From contig NC_089177.1 of NCBI RefSeq assembly GCF_947507565.1, forward strand, positions 2,728,001 to 2,792,000: 64,000 nucleotides of DNA, read 5' to 3'. This document shows, in pieces, positions 13,856-24,939 of the stretch; the stretch's first letter is position 1, and each line of letters starts with the position of its first letter. The notes below the pieces were generated by a model, which saw nothing but the letters and a program-made list of their open reading frames with translations, was not told the origin of the DNA and ran no database searches. Position numbers and translations under genes: made by a program. The DNA comes from Oscarella lobularis (Eukaryota > Porifera > Homoscleromorpha > Homosclerophorida > Oscarellidae).

Positions 13856-15390
13856 TTAGACGCGAAGGGCTTCGTCTGCCATTTCTTGTCGAAAAGCCGC
13901 CTGAAGTTGGCTAAGCTTCTCCTTCAGTACATTCAAACCAGACAGAACAATGTTCTCTGGCTTCAACGCGCCAGATGACTGTGTGCAAACAGTGTGATGA
14001 CACCAAGAGGCATACTACAGTTGCAGCCTACCTCAACATTGAAATAAAATTTGTCTGCCTTTCCTGCATAATTGTATGGTGCTTGGACTAAAATATTTTT
14101 AGGAATGGCCAACACATACAGAAAAAAATTCGATTGCTTACACTCGTTTTCGCCCAGCTCCGAAAACTCACTTTTCGGCCTAAGACAAGGTGGAGTTTCA
14201 AAGATGCAAAAGGCTTCATCAATCCCCATACCAGTCCTCTGGAATTGGAAACAGAGTGTGCCTCAGAGCATTGTCTGGATCATACTCAAATGCTACACCG
14301 GCTGTAGGATTCCACTTGGCATGCTCCTTTCCAAAACCCTGCGCAGAAAGAATTAAAAAATCTACTTTGCCAGAGCTCGTTTACTTGCCTTTCTTGCAAA
14401 GGCTCGAACCTGAAGCTCTTGGCCCTTTCTCAATTTCCCAATTAGGATATCTAAATCTCGCGTTTAGTTTTTTTGAAGTTTTCCAAGATTTTTTAATTTT
14501 CACCTTCTGTATCACCATAATCGGCCCCGTCGTCGTCCCGCGGTTTTGACGTCACCTGCCACGTTGATTGAACAATTTAGATTCCTACTGATATCTCTCT
14601 TACCGGCACAACCCGTGGATTGGATGAAATTAGATCTCGACTCGTGACGTGCCGCGTCACGTCGTCCATGCACTTCACATTCAAATTAAATTCAACGGAA
14701 CACTCAGGACAAAAATCACTGCAATCGCAATCCTAAATAACCGTTACTTATACAAATAAACTTTATAGATATATAATTTCACTCTTGGATAGCGAAGTCT
14801 GTCCAAGACGTCCTCGCTTGTCAGCGGAATTAATCCTGCGTATGAACGACTACAATTTCAATTCCCAATTAATTAAAAACTTTGTCTATTCACCGATTCT
14901 GTGCGCAATGAATTCATCGTGTAGCACGGTCGAATTGCTGATCATTTGAACCCAATCAATGGCTAGAAAAGTAAAGCGTTGCCCACGTGTACATGCACGT
15001 TTACACACCAAAGAAGACGTTTACTAGTGCCGAAACGGCAGCGAATAACATCCCATGACTTACCAATTGTGGGAACTTCGGCTATGAAGATTCGTCGTAG
15101 TCCATTAGCCACGCTGAAAAGGAAAAGTGTGCTAAGCGACGAGTTCCTGCGATGGGGGTCGTCGTAACGCGTTCGAGGATTAGATCAGATGGTAGTGCAT
15201 GTGACTAAAGTCATGCCGTTGCGAGACGTTCAGAGATAGAACAAACGCATCATGTCCAAACGCGCTAAAGTAGGAAAAGGGGCCCCTCCCTTCTTTCCAC
15301 TTGCCTCAAATCCGTGTTCTCTATGACGAACTCCACATTCTCGTCCGTTAGCTTCGTTATACGAACTGTCGGCTGATTCGCGTAAGGCAT
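13856..15390 (-). CDS. POLR2C: RNA polymerase II subunit RPB3
   Basis: The ATG at 15390 gives [20 protein letters not shown] followed by FVIENTDL, the start of the RPB3 alpha-like domain. Later exons give VPT and IDWVQ-type residues, LHDEFIAHR, and the cysteine-rich zinc loop with [13 protein letters not shown] (about 14690-14740). The C-terminus is [20 protein letters not shown], ending DEALRV at the TAA (13856-13858), matching the helical tail of POLR2C. RPB3 heterodimerises with RPB11 and seeds Pol II assembly in the nucleus. The gene has many short introns; exons between 14000 and 14700 (an FYFNVE piece near 14035-14060, a YDPDNA-type piece near 14260) were recognised only in part. 148 bp separate it from the UBE2C stop. 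Confidence 0.9.
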
Positions 15391-15538
15391 CGCGCTGAAG
15401 CGATGCGAGGCCTCTTCGCAAGTGATCGACTTCCCGTATAAGAGTTAAGAGTGCGTCAGATTCATGTTGCAGTGATAAACAAAACAAGTAACAAATACTA
15501 TTTTAACTTGTCTTTGAACTTTCATTTAAAGGAGAGAA

Positions 15539-16378
15539 TCAGGTTTGACTTTCCTTGTACTTTTCATTTACTTTTGCCTTGTAAGCTAACAACACACGCA
15601 CACAAAAAATCAAAAAAATAGATTTGAAGAATTCGAGAATAGCAAACCTTGCTGATTGGTCCACAACTGAGCAGCTTGAACATTCAACGGGCTCCTCGTA
15701 TTCGGTTCTAAAAGCAAAAATTATTTTAATTAATAATTTCTATTGTACTGTAGCAGACTTTTACCTCCGAGAAGAAGTTGAATGGAGAGTAGGAGCGTTC
15801 TCACCTCATACACGGCTGCCCATTTCTCTTTCAATATATCAAGACAGATATTGCCATGGTGATCGACATTCGGATGAAAAATGGGCGTATCGAATCGCAC
15901 GGTTGGTGCCGTGTGCGGATATCCGCTGGGAAAGGTAAGCGAAAGCTTGTACTTGTGACCCTCGTAGGCCTGAGAAATTCAATAAATACATAAATGTTTG
16001 AATCACGTGAAAAATTAAAATTTGCTCTCACCGATCCACTTGGGCCTGCTATTGTTGCAATCCAGTTGAAGAGATTGTCGCCGTTTGGAAAAGCGGACAC
16101 CGATTGGTCGGGTGACATCTTTCGCGAGGGAGGAGAAGGGAAAAATCGCGCTAAGTTGCGGGCGGAAAACGACGCTTGAGTGCTGTTTGCTTACCACTAT
16201 ATTTGCTAGTTCGCCTCTGAGTCTGAATGCGCGCATTTGAGCGTCGTAAGATCGTTTCGTTTGAGAATAGGGCTCACCTTTTCGTTACCGAGTGGCTGTC
16301 CTTGCGCGCTCCTTCGTACGTTTTCGTCGTCTTTGTCGACGCGCTTTCTAGCGACGGATTTACGTTCTGCGATGCCAT
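15539..16378 (-). CDS. UBE2C: Ubiquitin-conjugating enzyme E2 C
   Basis: The E2 of the anaphase-promoting complex. ATG at 16378; the N-terminal extension is [19 protein letters not shown]. Next come [39 protein letters not shown] with [16 protein letters not shown], and the active-site segment [18 protein letters not shown] (catalytic Cys). Then come [13 protein letters not shown] and a last exon [14 protein letters not shown]. Acceptor choice for that last exon follows the reading frame (phase 1 across the intron). The extended N-terminus and SAFP-DNLF segment distinguish UBE2C from UBE2D or UBE2A. Five short introns are implied. It lies in a same-strand run with NEDD8, POLR2C and RANBP9/10, so APC/C and cullin-pathway components sit near each other, which may be coincidence. 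Confidence 0.94.
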
Positions 16379-16570
16379 TGCGAGAAGCGAGAGGAAAGAG
16401 AGCAACGACTGCTGTTCAAAAGCAACGCTGACCAATGGACGATCAGTCGACGATCCCGTATGTCCTTATGTATTTTTAAGTTTCAACGGCTCCTGTATTA
16501 TCAACGCAAGTGTACTTAAATAAATCCTAAGGGAATTCTTAACTAAACTCTATAGCAGTTTCCAGTAGAG

Positions 16571-19316
16571 CTAAGTCAGGTCCTCAACACATACAAAAGC
16601 CCCTGATGCTATGCCTGATCTTGACATCAGCCGAAGGCAACATCGCGTCTGCTGGATGGCCAATTCGAGAGGAGGCTGCCGCGATAGCTGATGGGATTCT
16701 ACACACAGACGATCACCAGGGAAAAAGTCTGTCAAAAAAGCTTACTCACCTAAAATGGCACTATTCAGGGCATCGGCAACAGGCTCTCGTTCTGCAGGAT
16801 TTAGAATATGCCCTAGTGGACTGGACCAAGGATCTGCGTAGGCTAGCAAACTAAACGCATCCTACATATGCAAAAATTCAATAAGAAAACGCCCAAGAAG
16901 CTAGTGTTTCCTACCTGTAGCAACTTTTCGTCAGCTGGACATGGTCCGTGCTCCCGTTTCAATTCGCTATTCAGCAACTGAAGATCGCGGCCAAATTGGA
17001 GCAGGCGCTCAAGCGAAGATGCTCGCACCGCGGATAGCTTTGTCGCGGATGCTTCATCACCGGGGTCAAGTCCTAAGTCAAAGGGCACATCTAGACTATA
17101 CACGTAAGGAGATGCAGACGGGTACGACAGAACAGAAATATCTGCCTATAGAATTTAAGAAAGTAATGACTCTTACTTTGAGAAAGTGTCCCACTCTTTG
17201 ATTGATGTGCTACATGTTCTTGCTGAGCTTGAACAGCAGTTGAAGATCCTTCATTTCCGACCGCATCATCCACCTCCATATTTACGCTATCTCCGCCACC
17301 GTTGTCCTCTTCGACGCCACCCAACCCGGTGACCCCATTCGAAACGACTGCGGCATCATCAAATCCATCAACAACGTCATCACCGTCCTCTGTCTCGCAC
17401 GTAACCCCATTTCTCGGCCCGCTACCATTCATAGACGATTGGCTGGAAGTTCTCGACTGATTGCGTCCCGATGCCTCCCCGCCGCCAAGAATGAGAGCAG
17501 AGGGACTCTTAACCGTCTTCTCCGGCGACGTCGATCGCTGACTAGGACTCCTTTGAATGGGAAATCGTCGCGGCGAGTTTCGACGAACAGTAGGACTCGC
17601 AACCTCGTGACGATTCCTTTCCGCCTCGTTCACTGTCGTGCTACACGTCGTTTCCATGGCTTCGACGTCAGAGCGTGCCGGACGTCGCACGGGAGACGAC
17701 GGAGACGTAGCGATGTCCGCGTTATCGTCGACGACGTCGACGCCGGCAACCATTTCGATGAAGAGTCGACAGCGAAGAAGGAACAGAAGGCGAGGATTCT
17801 GTTCCAGGAGGCCGGGATGAAATTTTCTTGTCGCTCGTATGGCACTTCCTATTTGACCTTCAAGCACGAGATTTTGAATTTCTACGAAGGGGTTTTTGTG
17901 ACGTTTCTTGAAAGGCTGAATGCTCTCGCTTACGTCTTCGGTTTCTTATAGATGAAAAGTCTTCCTCTGGGTTCTGCCCTGTCAGTCGGGCAAACGCGTC
18001 GGCCGTGCGATGATAGCCGTGATGAATCAGATAATCAGAAACGATTCTATAGGAACGAGATAAAGTCCCAACTCATCTATCTATACATGGAAGCTTGACC
18101 TACTTCTGCAAAGTCGAATGCCACACGCCTTCCGACATTGGCATGGAATAGGATTCAATATTCAAACGACCTTTCCTTCGATACTCCTACAAAGGAAGTT
18201 CCCCCAAATAAATAGACGTTCAAACTACCATGCTCGTTTTAGAAGAGAGAAAGGGAGAGAATCAGTTTGTCAGAGGGGTTGTCAACATTCTTGTTATTCA
18301 GCCCCGAAAGATGGTAGAAAATGAAAGTCTCATCCTGTTCTCCCGGAAAAAGACCCAGGCAAGTCTAAAACCCCCCAAAAGGACTCACCTGCAATAGGCC
18401 TTCGAAGTCATAGACAAAGGGAAACTGTCCGAAATTGGTGTCGACGATTTCACCGGGCGTCTGGAGGCCGACGGTCGGATACAAATTTTTCTAAAAAGAA
18501 AGTCTCCTCGTGTCCTGAGCTCGAGGGAGAGGGTCCCCCCCTCTCTCTCTCTCAGTCATCTTACCGGTAGGTCGCTGAACGCCAATCCTACAAGACAAAA
18601 CGTCTGAGAAAACGCACGCGGCGCGTGAGAATTTACCTAATGCGACGCCGTTCTTCGTAAAGAAGCACGTGTTTTCGATCAAATTGACGCAACATCCGAC
18701 CGTGTCGCCCGTCGCGAACGTCGGCCCGTACGGTTGCCCAATTCCCGCCTGATTGAACGAATGCCCGTCGTCGGCGTGAAAACCGAACGAATTCTTTTCC
18801 CATCCTGCGAAAAAGCGCAGTTGGGAGAAAAAACGCGCACGCACGCGCACCCTTTATTTTACCGGGCAGCCTATTGAGATTGACGCCTTGCGTTGAAAGA
18901 CCGATCCCGATGTAACTACGTACAGTAAACACGGTTAGGAATGTCGAGAGGGGTCCCCCTCCTGTACCCGTCTCTTCCTTTGCTGACGACCGTCACTTCG
19001 AAGTAGTAGATTCCGCACGCGGACGGGATGGGACGATTCGCTCGTACAGACGCCGCGTCTTTTTCGTTTTTTCCTGCTCCTAGACGTCGCGTCCGGGATA
19101 GCGCCGTTATTCGTCCAATCAATGGCCGACTTTTGGTGGCGAGGTGCCACCTTTCGGGGTCCCCCTCCCTTTTATACCTTTGTAGTGAACGCGTAGGTTC
19201 GCCTGGGATAGTCCGATGAGGGAATACTTGTCCTTCGTGCTCCACGATCGCGGCAGAATCGCGTCGCGGTCGTCGAGACGAGGATAGAGTCGAGCCAACA
19301 GCTCGTCCTCTTCCAT
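16571..19316 (-). CDS. RANBP9/RANBP10, CTLH-complex scaffold
   Basis: Starts at [18 protein letters not shown] (ATG 19316). [18 protein letters not shown] and NLRVHYKG lead into a SPRY domain with [58 protein letters not shown] and [20 protein letters not shown]. LisH and CTLH follow ([33 protein letters not shown]). A ~150-residue disordered, acidic and Ser/Thr-rich insert comes next, then the CRA domain ([46 protein letters not shown]), ending [12 protein letters not shown]. This is the architecture of RANBP9/10, scaffold of the CTLH/GID E3 ligase. The long proline/glutamine N-terminus of vertebrate RANBP9 is absent. Introns are short. It is head-to-head with the MCUR1-like gene. Confidence 0.93.
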
Positions 19317-19365
19317 AGTCACCGTCTTGAATGGCCCGGATGTAAAGATGTCATCGTCTTACCAA
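19317..19365. promoter_or_regulatory. Putative 49-bp bidirectional promoter
   Basis: Only 49 bp separate the start codons of RANBP9/10 (-) and the MCUR1-like gene (+). Transcription start sites must lie in this gap or inside the neighbouring coding or first-exon sequence. No TATA box is visible. Confidence 0.45.
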
Positions 19366-20424
19366 ATGATTGCACGACGCTTCGTGGGTCCGGTCATTGT
19401 CTCGAGAGCAGGGTAGATAAATTTACCATTTGTTCGCCACTGCTCGACGCTTTTGTTCGAAGCCGTTTCGCAATGAAATGCAGGAGCTTCGGTTCCTATC
19501 ATTTTGACACGCACAACGTCGTGACCAGGCTTCAGAATGCAGGTGATTCAGAGCCTAAAATTTGAACTATGAGACGTGACGTGCAATATTTTTCACTTAG
19601 GCTTTAATCAAAATCAGGCGGAGCATCTGTGTGCCATCTTACACGATACCGTGGCATCCACTAAAAATTCGGTATCAGAAGAATCGGTCACCAAAGCAGC
19701 TGTTGTATGTAGTCGTAGGTACAGCACCTGCTTTCTTTCACTTGGTTTTTTTTCTGCAGAACCTCTTCACTGTTGAAGTGAATTCCAAGCTGAATGCACT
19801 AGAGTAAAATCTTTCAAATAGTTTAGTATCATATTTGTTTAACTCTCTTTCCTGTCTCAGAAAAGATCTGCGAGTGTTGGAGAGCAAGGGCTTGGTTCCA
19901 CTCAGAGAGGATACGGAGGTTGTCCTCTGATTGAAGGAGCAATCTCATCATGCATCATGATTTCAATTTTCTAGAAACTCAATGCTGATGTTGTTCAGCT
20001 GAAAAGTTTTTTGAAGGTGTCGTGGAATCATTGCGTGGCGGGCGATCTACTAAATCTTTGCTGTCCCTAGGATGAACTTGCAAAAATGAAATCTGGCCTT
20101 ACTCTTGACCTGAATCTAGAAAAGAGTCGACACAAGGATGAGGTCCAATGTCTTGACTACGTTTACCTTGTATAATTGAAATTTATTTTGTTGATAGCTT
20201 TCAAAAATTGATGAGAGATTGCTGGAAAACGTGCACAAAATGGATATTGACATAGCCAGCCTAAAGACAACAATAGAAACAAACAAACTAGATTTAATCA
20301 AATATTTAGCAGGTGCAAAGAAGAATTTTATTTTATTTAGGTATAATGACTTGATCTCTTATTAGGCTCCGTTTTGTCTGTTGCTACCCTCCTACTTGGC
20401 TATTGGCGATTCATGAAGATGTAG
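19366..20424 (+). CDS. MCUR1/CCDC90-family mitochondrial coiled-coil protein
   Basis: Exon 1 (MIARRFVGPVIVSRAG) is a basic, acid-free presequence suited to mitochondrial import. The phase-2 splice leads to RFAMKCRSFGSYHFDTHNVV. The body continues NQNQAEHLCAILHDTV, LFTVEVNSKLNAL, KDLRVLESKGLVPLREDTE, LNADVVQLKSFLK, SGLTLDLNLEKSRHKDE, IASLKTTIETNKLDLIKYLAG and a final membrane helix SVLSVATLLLGYWRF. This is the DUF1640 layout of MCUR1/CCDC90B: head domain, long coiled coil, and the conserved (N/E)K.D.IKYLAG before a C-terminal inner-membrane helix. MCUR1 is a mitochondrial calcium-uniporter scaffold; whether this single gene serves as MCUR1 or CCDC90B is unclear. Roughly seven short introns. 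Confidence 0.88.
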
Positions 20425-20605
20425 AATTACTTTCTATTCTTTGACTGATGCAAGATATTCTAATATATTGCAGCTCTACAAGCGAAAGGCGCTCTCCAGA
20501 TGGTACATTTAGATCATAGATGCCATTTCCTTCCTCAATGACATCATGTTTATCCGGGAGGTGGCAACAGTAGCTTTCACTGCAAAAAAATCCCCGTTTT
20601 CCAAA

Positions 20606-21692
20606 ATGTCGATGAGGGAGATCAAACTTTGTCTGCTTGGGGTAAGACAAATCTTCTTTATGTGACTGAATAAGCAGAGTCGGGTTGTGTGTGACTATCG
20701 TCTTCTCGATTCTAAAGGATTCAGGCGTTGGCAAGTCTAGTCTCGTCTTGCGATTCGTTTCGGATACGTTCAACGAGCGTGCAGAGACGACAATCGGGTG
20801 AGAAGGCGCTCATCTTTTACGCCACGCCTCCTCTACAGTGTATTCTCTCCGAAACGAAGGGCGTCGTTTATGTCGAAGACTCTACTCGTCGACGATCGAT
20901 CGTTTAAATATCAAATTTGGGATACGGCGGGACAGGAAAAGGTAAAAGCGAAACCTGGGGGGGGGGGCGAAAGGGGGATAGTGACCACCCCCCCGTCGTG
21001 TGCTTCCTTACGCATACTTGCCGCCTGATAACCAAAAAACGGAGTATCTTTCAACGCTGGGATCGGATTAGACTGCCTAGCAAAAATAGACTCGTTGATT
21101 GATCATCATTCTTTGTTTCTCAGTACCGAGGTCTGGCTCCTATGTACTATCGTGGCGCAGCGGCGGCAATCGTGGTCTACGACGTAACAAAAATGGTGCT
21201 GTACCACAGTATTTATATTCCGACTGATTGGCTTGACTGACTCTTTGGGGTCGTACTCAACTGTAGGATACCTTCAAGACGCTCAAGTCGTGGATTAAAG
21301 AGCTACAGCAGTTGGGTCCACGTGATATCGTCATTGCCATTGCTGGAAATAAATGCGATCTAGAAGAAATGCGAGAGGCACATGATTTCTGCGGAGAATG
21401 GCTACGTTGTCTGACTATCTTTGATTTCAGGTACCAACGAAAGAAGCCGTTGCCTATGCTGAAGAAATTGGTGCCGTCTTTTCGGAAACGAGTGCTAAAA
21501 CGGCAATAAATGTTAAGGATATATTTGTTAGAATATGTACGTGCTATATAGTCTTACTAAATAATAATCTGGTAGTGATGTGAATTTTTTTCAGGTCAAC
21601 GTCTTCCCTCTGAAATGATGGTCTCGGTTGAACCTGATAAGACGATCACTTTGCACAATGAACCTCCAAAGCAGAAAAACTGCAGCTGCTAG
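20606..21692 (+). CDS. Rab22/Rab31-like small GTPase, copy 1
   Basis: ATG at 20606 gives MSMREIKLCLLG, spliced to DSGVGKSSLVLRF (P-loop). The effector loop is TIGASFMSKT, switch II is [20 protein letters not shown], the guanine-specificity motif is AGNKCDLEE, and ETSAKT is present. The tail ends KNCSC, a C-x-C geranylgeranylation site. TIGASF, the [17 protein letters not shown] segment and the AGNKCDL context point to the Rab5/22/31 group, acting on early or recycling endosomes. Introns are about 45-80 nt. The intron at 21378-21430 has a GC donor (gag|gcacat), which is required to keep MREVPTKEA in frame. The next gene is a tandem paralogue with the same exon edges. Confidence 0.92.
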
Positions 21693-21891
21693 AAAATCAT
21701 TGACTACTTTTTTTCTATTCGATCTCGCAAAACCTTCTTTGCATTTGTTTCGTAGCCAGTATCAGATAGGACTTGTACACTAACACAACGTAAAGCTTCT
21801 GGTACTTGTAATAATGATCTATGCTGCACGTGATCCCTATAGATGCACGGTAATCGATTAGGAAGGAAAGAAGGCGAGACCCACGAAAAAA

Positions 21892-22955
21892 ATGTCGAGA
21901 AAAATCAAATTGTGCCTGCTCGGCGTAAGAAAACGCAACCATACCTGAATTGATTGACGACAATTGGGTTACGCGTAATTTGTCTTCTCCAATCGAAAGG
22001 ATTCAAATGTTGGCAAGACGAGCCTTGTCTCGCGATTTGCTTCCGACTTCTTCAACGAGCACGCAGAGGCAACGATCGGGTGAGGTTGTTTCCCATTTGT
22101 GTTGCCACGCCTCCTTGAGAACTTTTGCCCAACGGAAAAAGGGCGTCGTTTATTTCGAAGACTCTGCAAGTAGACGATCAATCAGTCAAATTTCAGATAT
22201 GGGATACGGCAGGAGCAGAAAGGGTAGCGCTTTCTAAGTTCACAATTTTTAAAAAACGCTATATATGATAACTCGACTCGGAATTGGCTCACCACTGCTC
22301 CCAATTGCAGTTGTAAGCAGTATTGAGCCAACTCGAGTTATATATAAGTGCGTTTTGGTTGAGTTAGTACAGTAGAGAAATCTTCAACTTTTTGATTCCT
22401 GTTTAGTATCGAGGTCTAACTCCTTTGTATTATCGTGGTGCCGCGGCGGCTTTGTTGGTTTACGACGTAACAAAATTGGTGCCAATGAAGCTTGAAAAAC
22501 GAAACGATTATTTGATTGATGTTGGTGTAATAGAGCACTTTCAAAACGCTGACGTTGTGGATCGATGAATTGAAACAATTCGGACCACAAAACATCGTCG
22601 TTGCCATTGCCGGGAATAAATGTGACCTAGAAGAGCGAGAGGCATAGAAAAATAAAAGAAGAAGACTTGATTTCAGCTGTCTGCATATTCAGGTTCCCAC
22701 AGAGGAAGCGGTTGCCTATGCTGACGAAATAGGTGCCCTTTTCTTGGAAACGAGCGCTAAAACAGGAAAAAATGTTAAAAATACTTTTGTTAGAATATGT
22801 ACGCGTCGTTTACCAACCAAAGGCAGAATATTTCTTATCTGGTCTTAATTTTAGGTCGGCAGCTTCCTTCTGAAAAGACGGCTCTAGGTACCTCATGTGA
22901 AACAATTGCTCTGAACAACGGGTCTACTGAAGAAGAAAATCACTGCTATTGTTAA
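21892..22955 (+). CDS. Rab22/Rab31-like small GTPase, tandem copy 2, with altered switch II
   Basis: Tandem duplicate of the preceding gene with identical intron positions. ATG at 21892; MSRKIKLCLLG splices to DSNVGKTSLVSRF. TIGASFISKT is followed by IWDTAGAERYRGLTPLYYRG. The catalytic glutamine of DTAGQE is replaced by alanine (gga gca gaa), the class of change that abolishes intrinsic GTP hydrolysis in Rab proteins. The rest of the fold is intact: AGNKCDLEERE, LETSAKTGKN and a prenylatable C-x-C tail (ENHCYC). The intron at 22642-22692 has a GC donor at the same place as copy 1, with an in-frame stop just inside, so read-through is impossible. A hairpin repeat lies in the switch II intron. 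It looks like a functional but constitutively GTP-prone Rab, not a pseudogene. Confidence 0.85.
22255..22352. repeat. Intronic inverted repeat (MITE-like hairpin)
   Basis: Within the intron before the YRGLTP exon of Rab copy 2, imperfect ~30-bp arms (left about 22256-22290 with tatatatgataactcgact, right about 22325-22352 with aactcgagttatatataag) face each other around a ~35-bp core. The other Rab copy lacks it. It may be a small foldback element. Confidence 0.5.
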
Positions 22956-23188
22956 ATCAAAGTGAACAGAAGTTTCTTTATAAGATCACGAACTGCTGCA
23001 TTTACGTACGGACTTTTACCAATGAGCTAGCTATTCAATAAATACATCTACGGTATGATTTCATGCTCACGCGAGTCTATCCCCCGTTGAATGTTCTGAT
23101 TGGGCGTCGAAGCGTGAGCGAGAGACAAACACCTGAATCCCACTCACGCACCCTCCCACTTTATGTTTATCGCTTTGGTTTCGTCGTT

Positions 23189-24774
23189 ATGGGCTGTGCT
23201 TTGAGTTCGTCCCAAAAGCGAGCCATCGAGGAACACGAGGCGGCGAAAGCCCTAGAGGCCGGCGCTGCCGCCGACGAAAAAGCGCCCAAAGAAATCAAAC
23301 TCCTACTACTGGGTTCGTCCCCATGCACGCTCCCAGCTTTTTGAATTGCGTCAAATGCGTACACTTCACTCTAGGAGCCGGCGAATCCGGAAAGACGACT
23401 ATTCGACGTCAAATCAAGTAGGGACGTCAGACAGGGCACATTTAGAGTCTCTACTAAACGTTCCTAGGCTCTTATTAGGAAGTGGGTTCAGCGACGAGGA
23501 GAGGATGGAGAGTCGACCCATTGTATACAGCAATACAATACAATCTCTAGCTGCAGTCATCAAAGCAATGGGAGCCCTTCAAATACCGTTAGGCAACGCG
23601 GAAAGAGCAGTAAGGAGAGGGAAGGGCTTTACTATAGTAGGGCATGGAACACCTCCTGAAGCTCCTATTGAATTTTTGATATCGCAATAAAACAGAGATC
23701 GCCTGTCTTATTGCGGTGTAGTACGAACGCTGTTGTCTTACCTCCCTTTGACGCAGTCTTTCCATCCGTTAGAATGATGCGAGATTGGTTATTGGTCAAA
23801 TCGCCCAGCACGCCGATACCAAGCCGTGGTCTTTGTCTCTCGCTGATGCAATGATACGACTTTGGAACGACGACGGCGTTCAGGAGTGTTTCGCTCGATC
23901 GAGAGAGTACCAACTTAACGATTCAGCCCAATAGTTCGTTTATTCTACCTACAAGGAAAAGAACACGTCTAACTGCGCATTTTAGTTATCTGGGAAGTAT
24001 AAGACGAATAGCTAACGAGGGCTACATACCAACAGAACAAGATATTCTACGCACACGGGTCAAGTCTACTGGGGTCATTGAAATGCCCTTCACTTATAGA
24101 AACTTCACGTTTAGGTACCCATATTTCCTTATTAATTAATTAATCAAAAATTAAGAAATAAATTCAAAACTCGATTTTAGACTGTGCGACGTGGGAGGTC
24201 AGAGATCAGAACGAAAAAAATGGATACACTGCTTCGAAAACGTGACAGCCATTCTTTTCTGCGTCGCCCTAAGTGCTTATGATCTCTTTCTCCGAGAGGA
24301 CGGCGAAGTGGTATGCAGCCCTCCCCGGGGTATGCTTTAACTTTAGGTACACACGTTTCGCTTAGAATCGAATGCAGGAAAGCCTCAAATTGTTCAAGTC
24401 GATATTGCACAATAAATGGTTTACGGACACATCCGTCATACTTCTCCTAAATAAGAAGGACCTGTTCGAAGAGAAGATTCGGAATTCGCCTCTAACAGTA
24501 TGCTTTCCTGAATACACCGGTAAACGAGACGACAATCTAAAGACAAATCGTAACAAATGAAATATTATTCATTTTGATTTCAGGTTCGAACGATCCCGTC
24601 GAAGGATCTGCCTACATTCAGGCTCAGTTCGAATCGCTCAACGAAGAAACGACCGAAAAAGAGATCTTCACTCACGTCATCTGCGCCACCGACACGCAGA
24701 GCATGCAAGACGTCCTCGACGCAATTCTTCGACGAGCGATGGAGAACATTTTGAACGATACCGACATGCTCTAG
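23189..24774 (+). CDS. Heterotrimeric G protein alpha subunit (divergent Gi/o-like)
   Basis: ATG at 23189 gives [20 protein letters not shown], with an N-terminal Gly2/Cys3 for myristoylation and palmitoylation. KEIKLLLLG splices to [14 protein letters not shown] (P-loop). The helical domain has [19 protein letters not shown] and [14 protein letters not shown]. Switch I is RTRVKSTGV, switch II is [20 protein letters not shown], followed by [13 protein letters not shown] and HVICATDTQ. All guanine-binding motifs are intact. The C-terminus, NILNDTDML, lacks the Cys at -4 that is ADP-ribosylated by pertussis toxin in Gi/o, so receptor coupling may differ. The exon around 23690-23830 (between NAERA and [10 protein letters not shown]) was not fully resolved. 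It is convergent with the kinesin gene, 165 bp apart. Confidence 0.9.
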
Positions 24775-24939
24775 ATCAACTACAACTTCAAATCATACAA
24801 TTTAAAAAAAAAAGGGAGAAAAATCGGTTTGAAAAGGAATTGATGTGTTTGCCTAGTAGTATACAGTATATAGATAACGAGGTAGGAAGCACTCGCGCGG
24901 ACAGTGAGCATATAATATAAAGACGACTGACTGCGGCAC

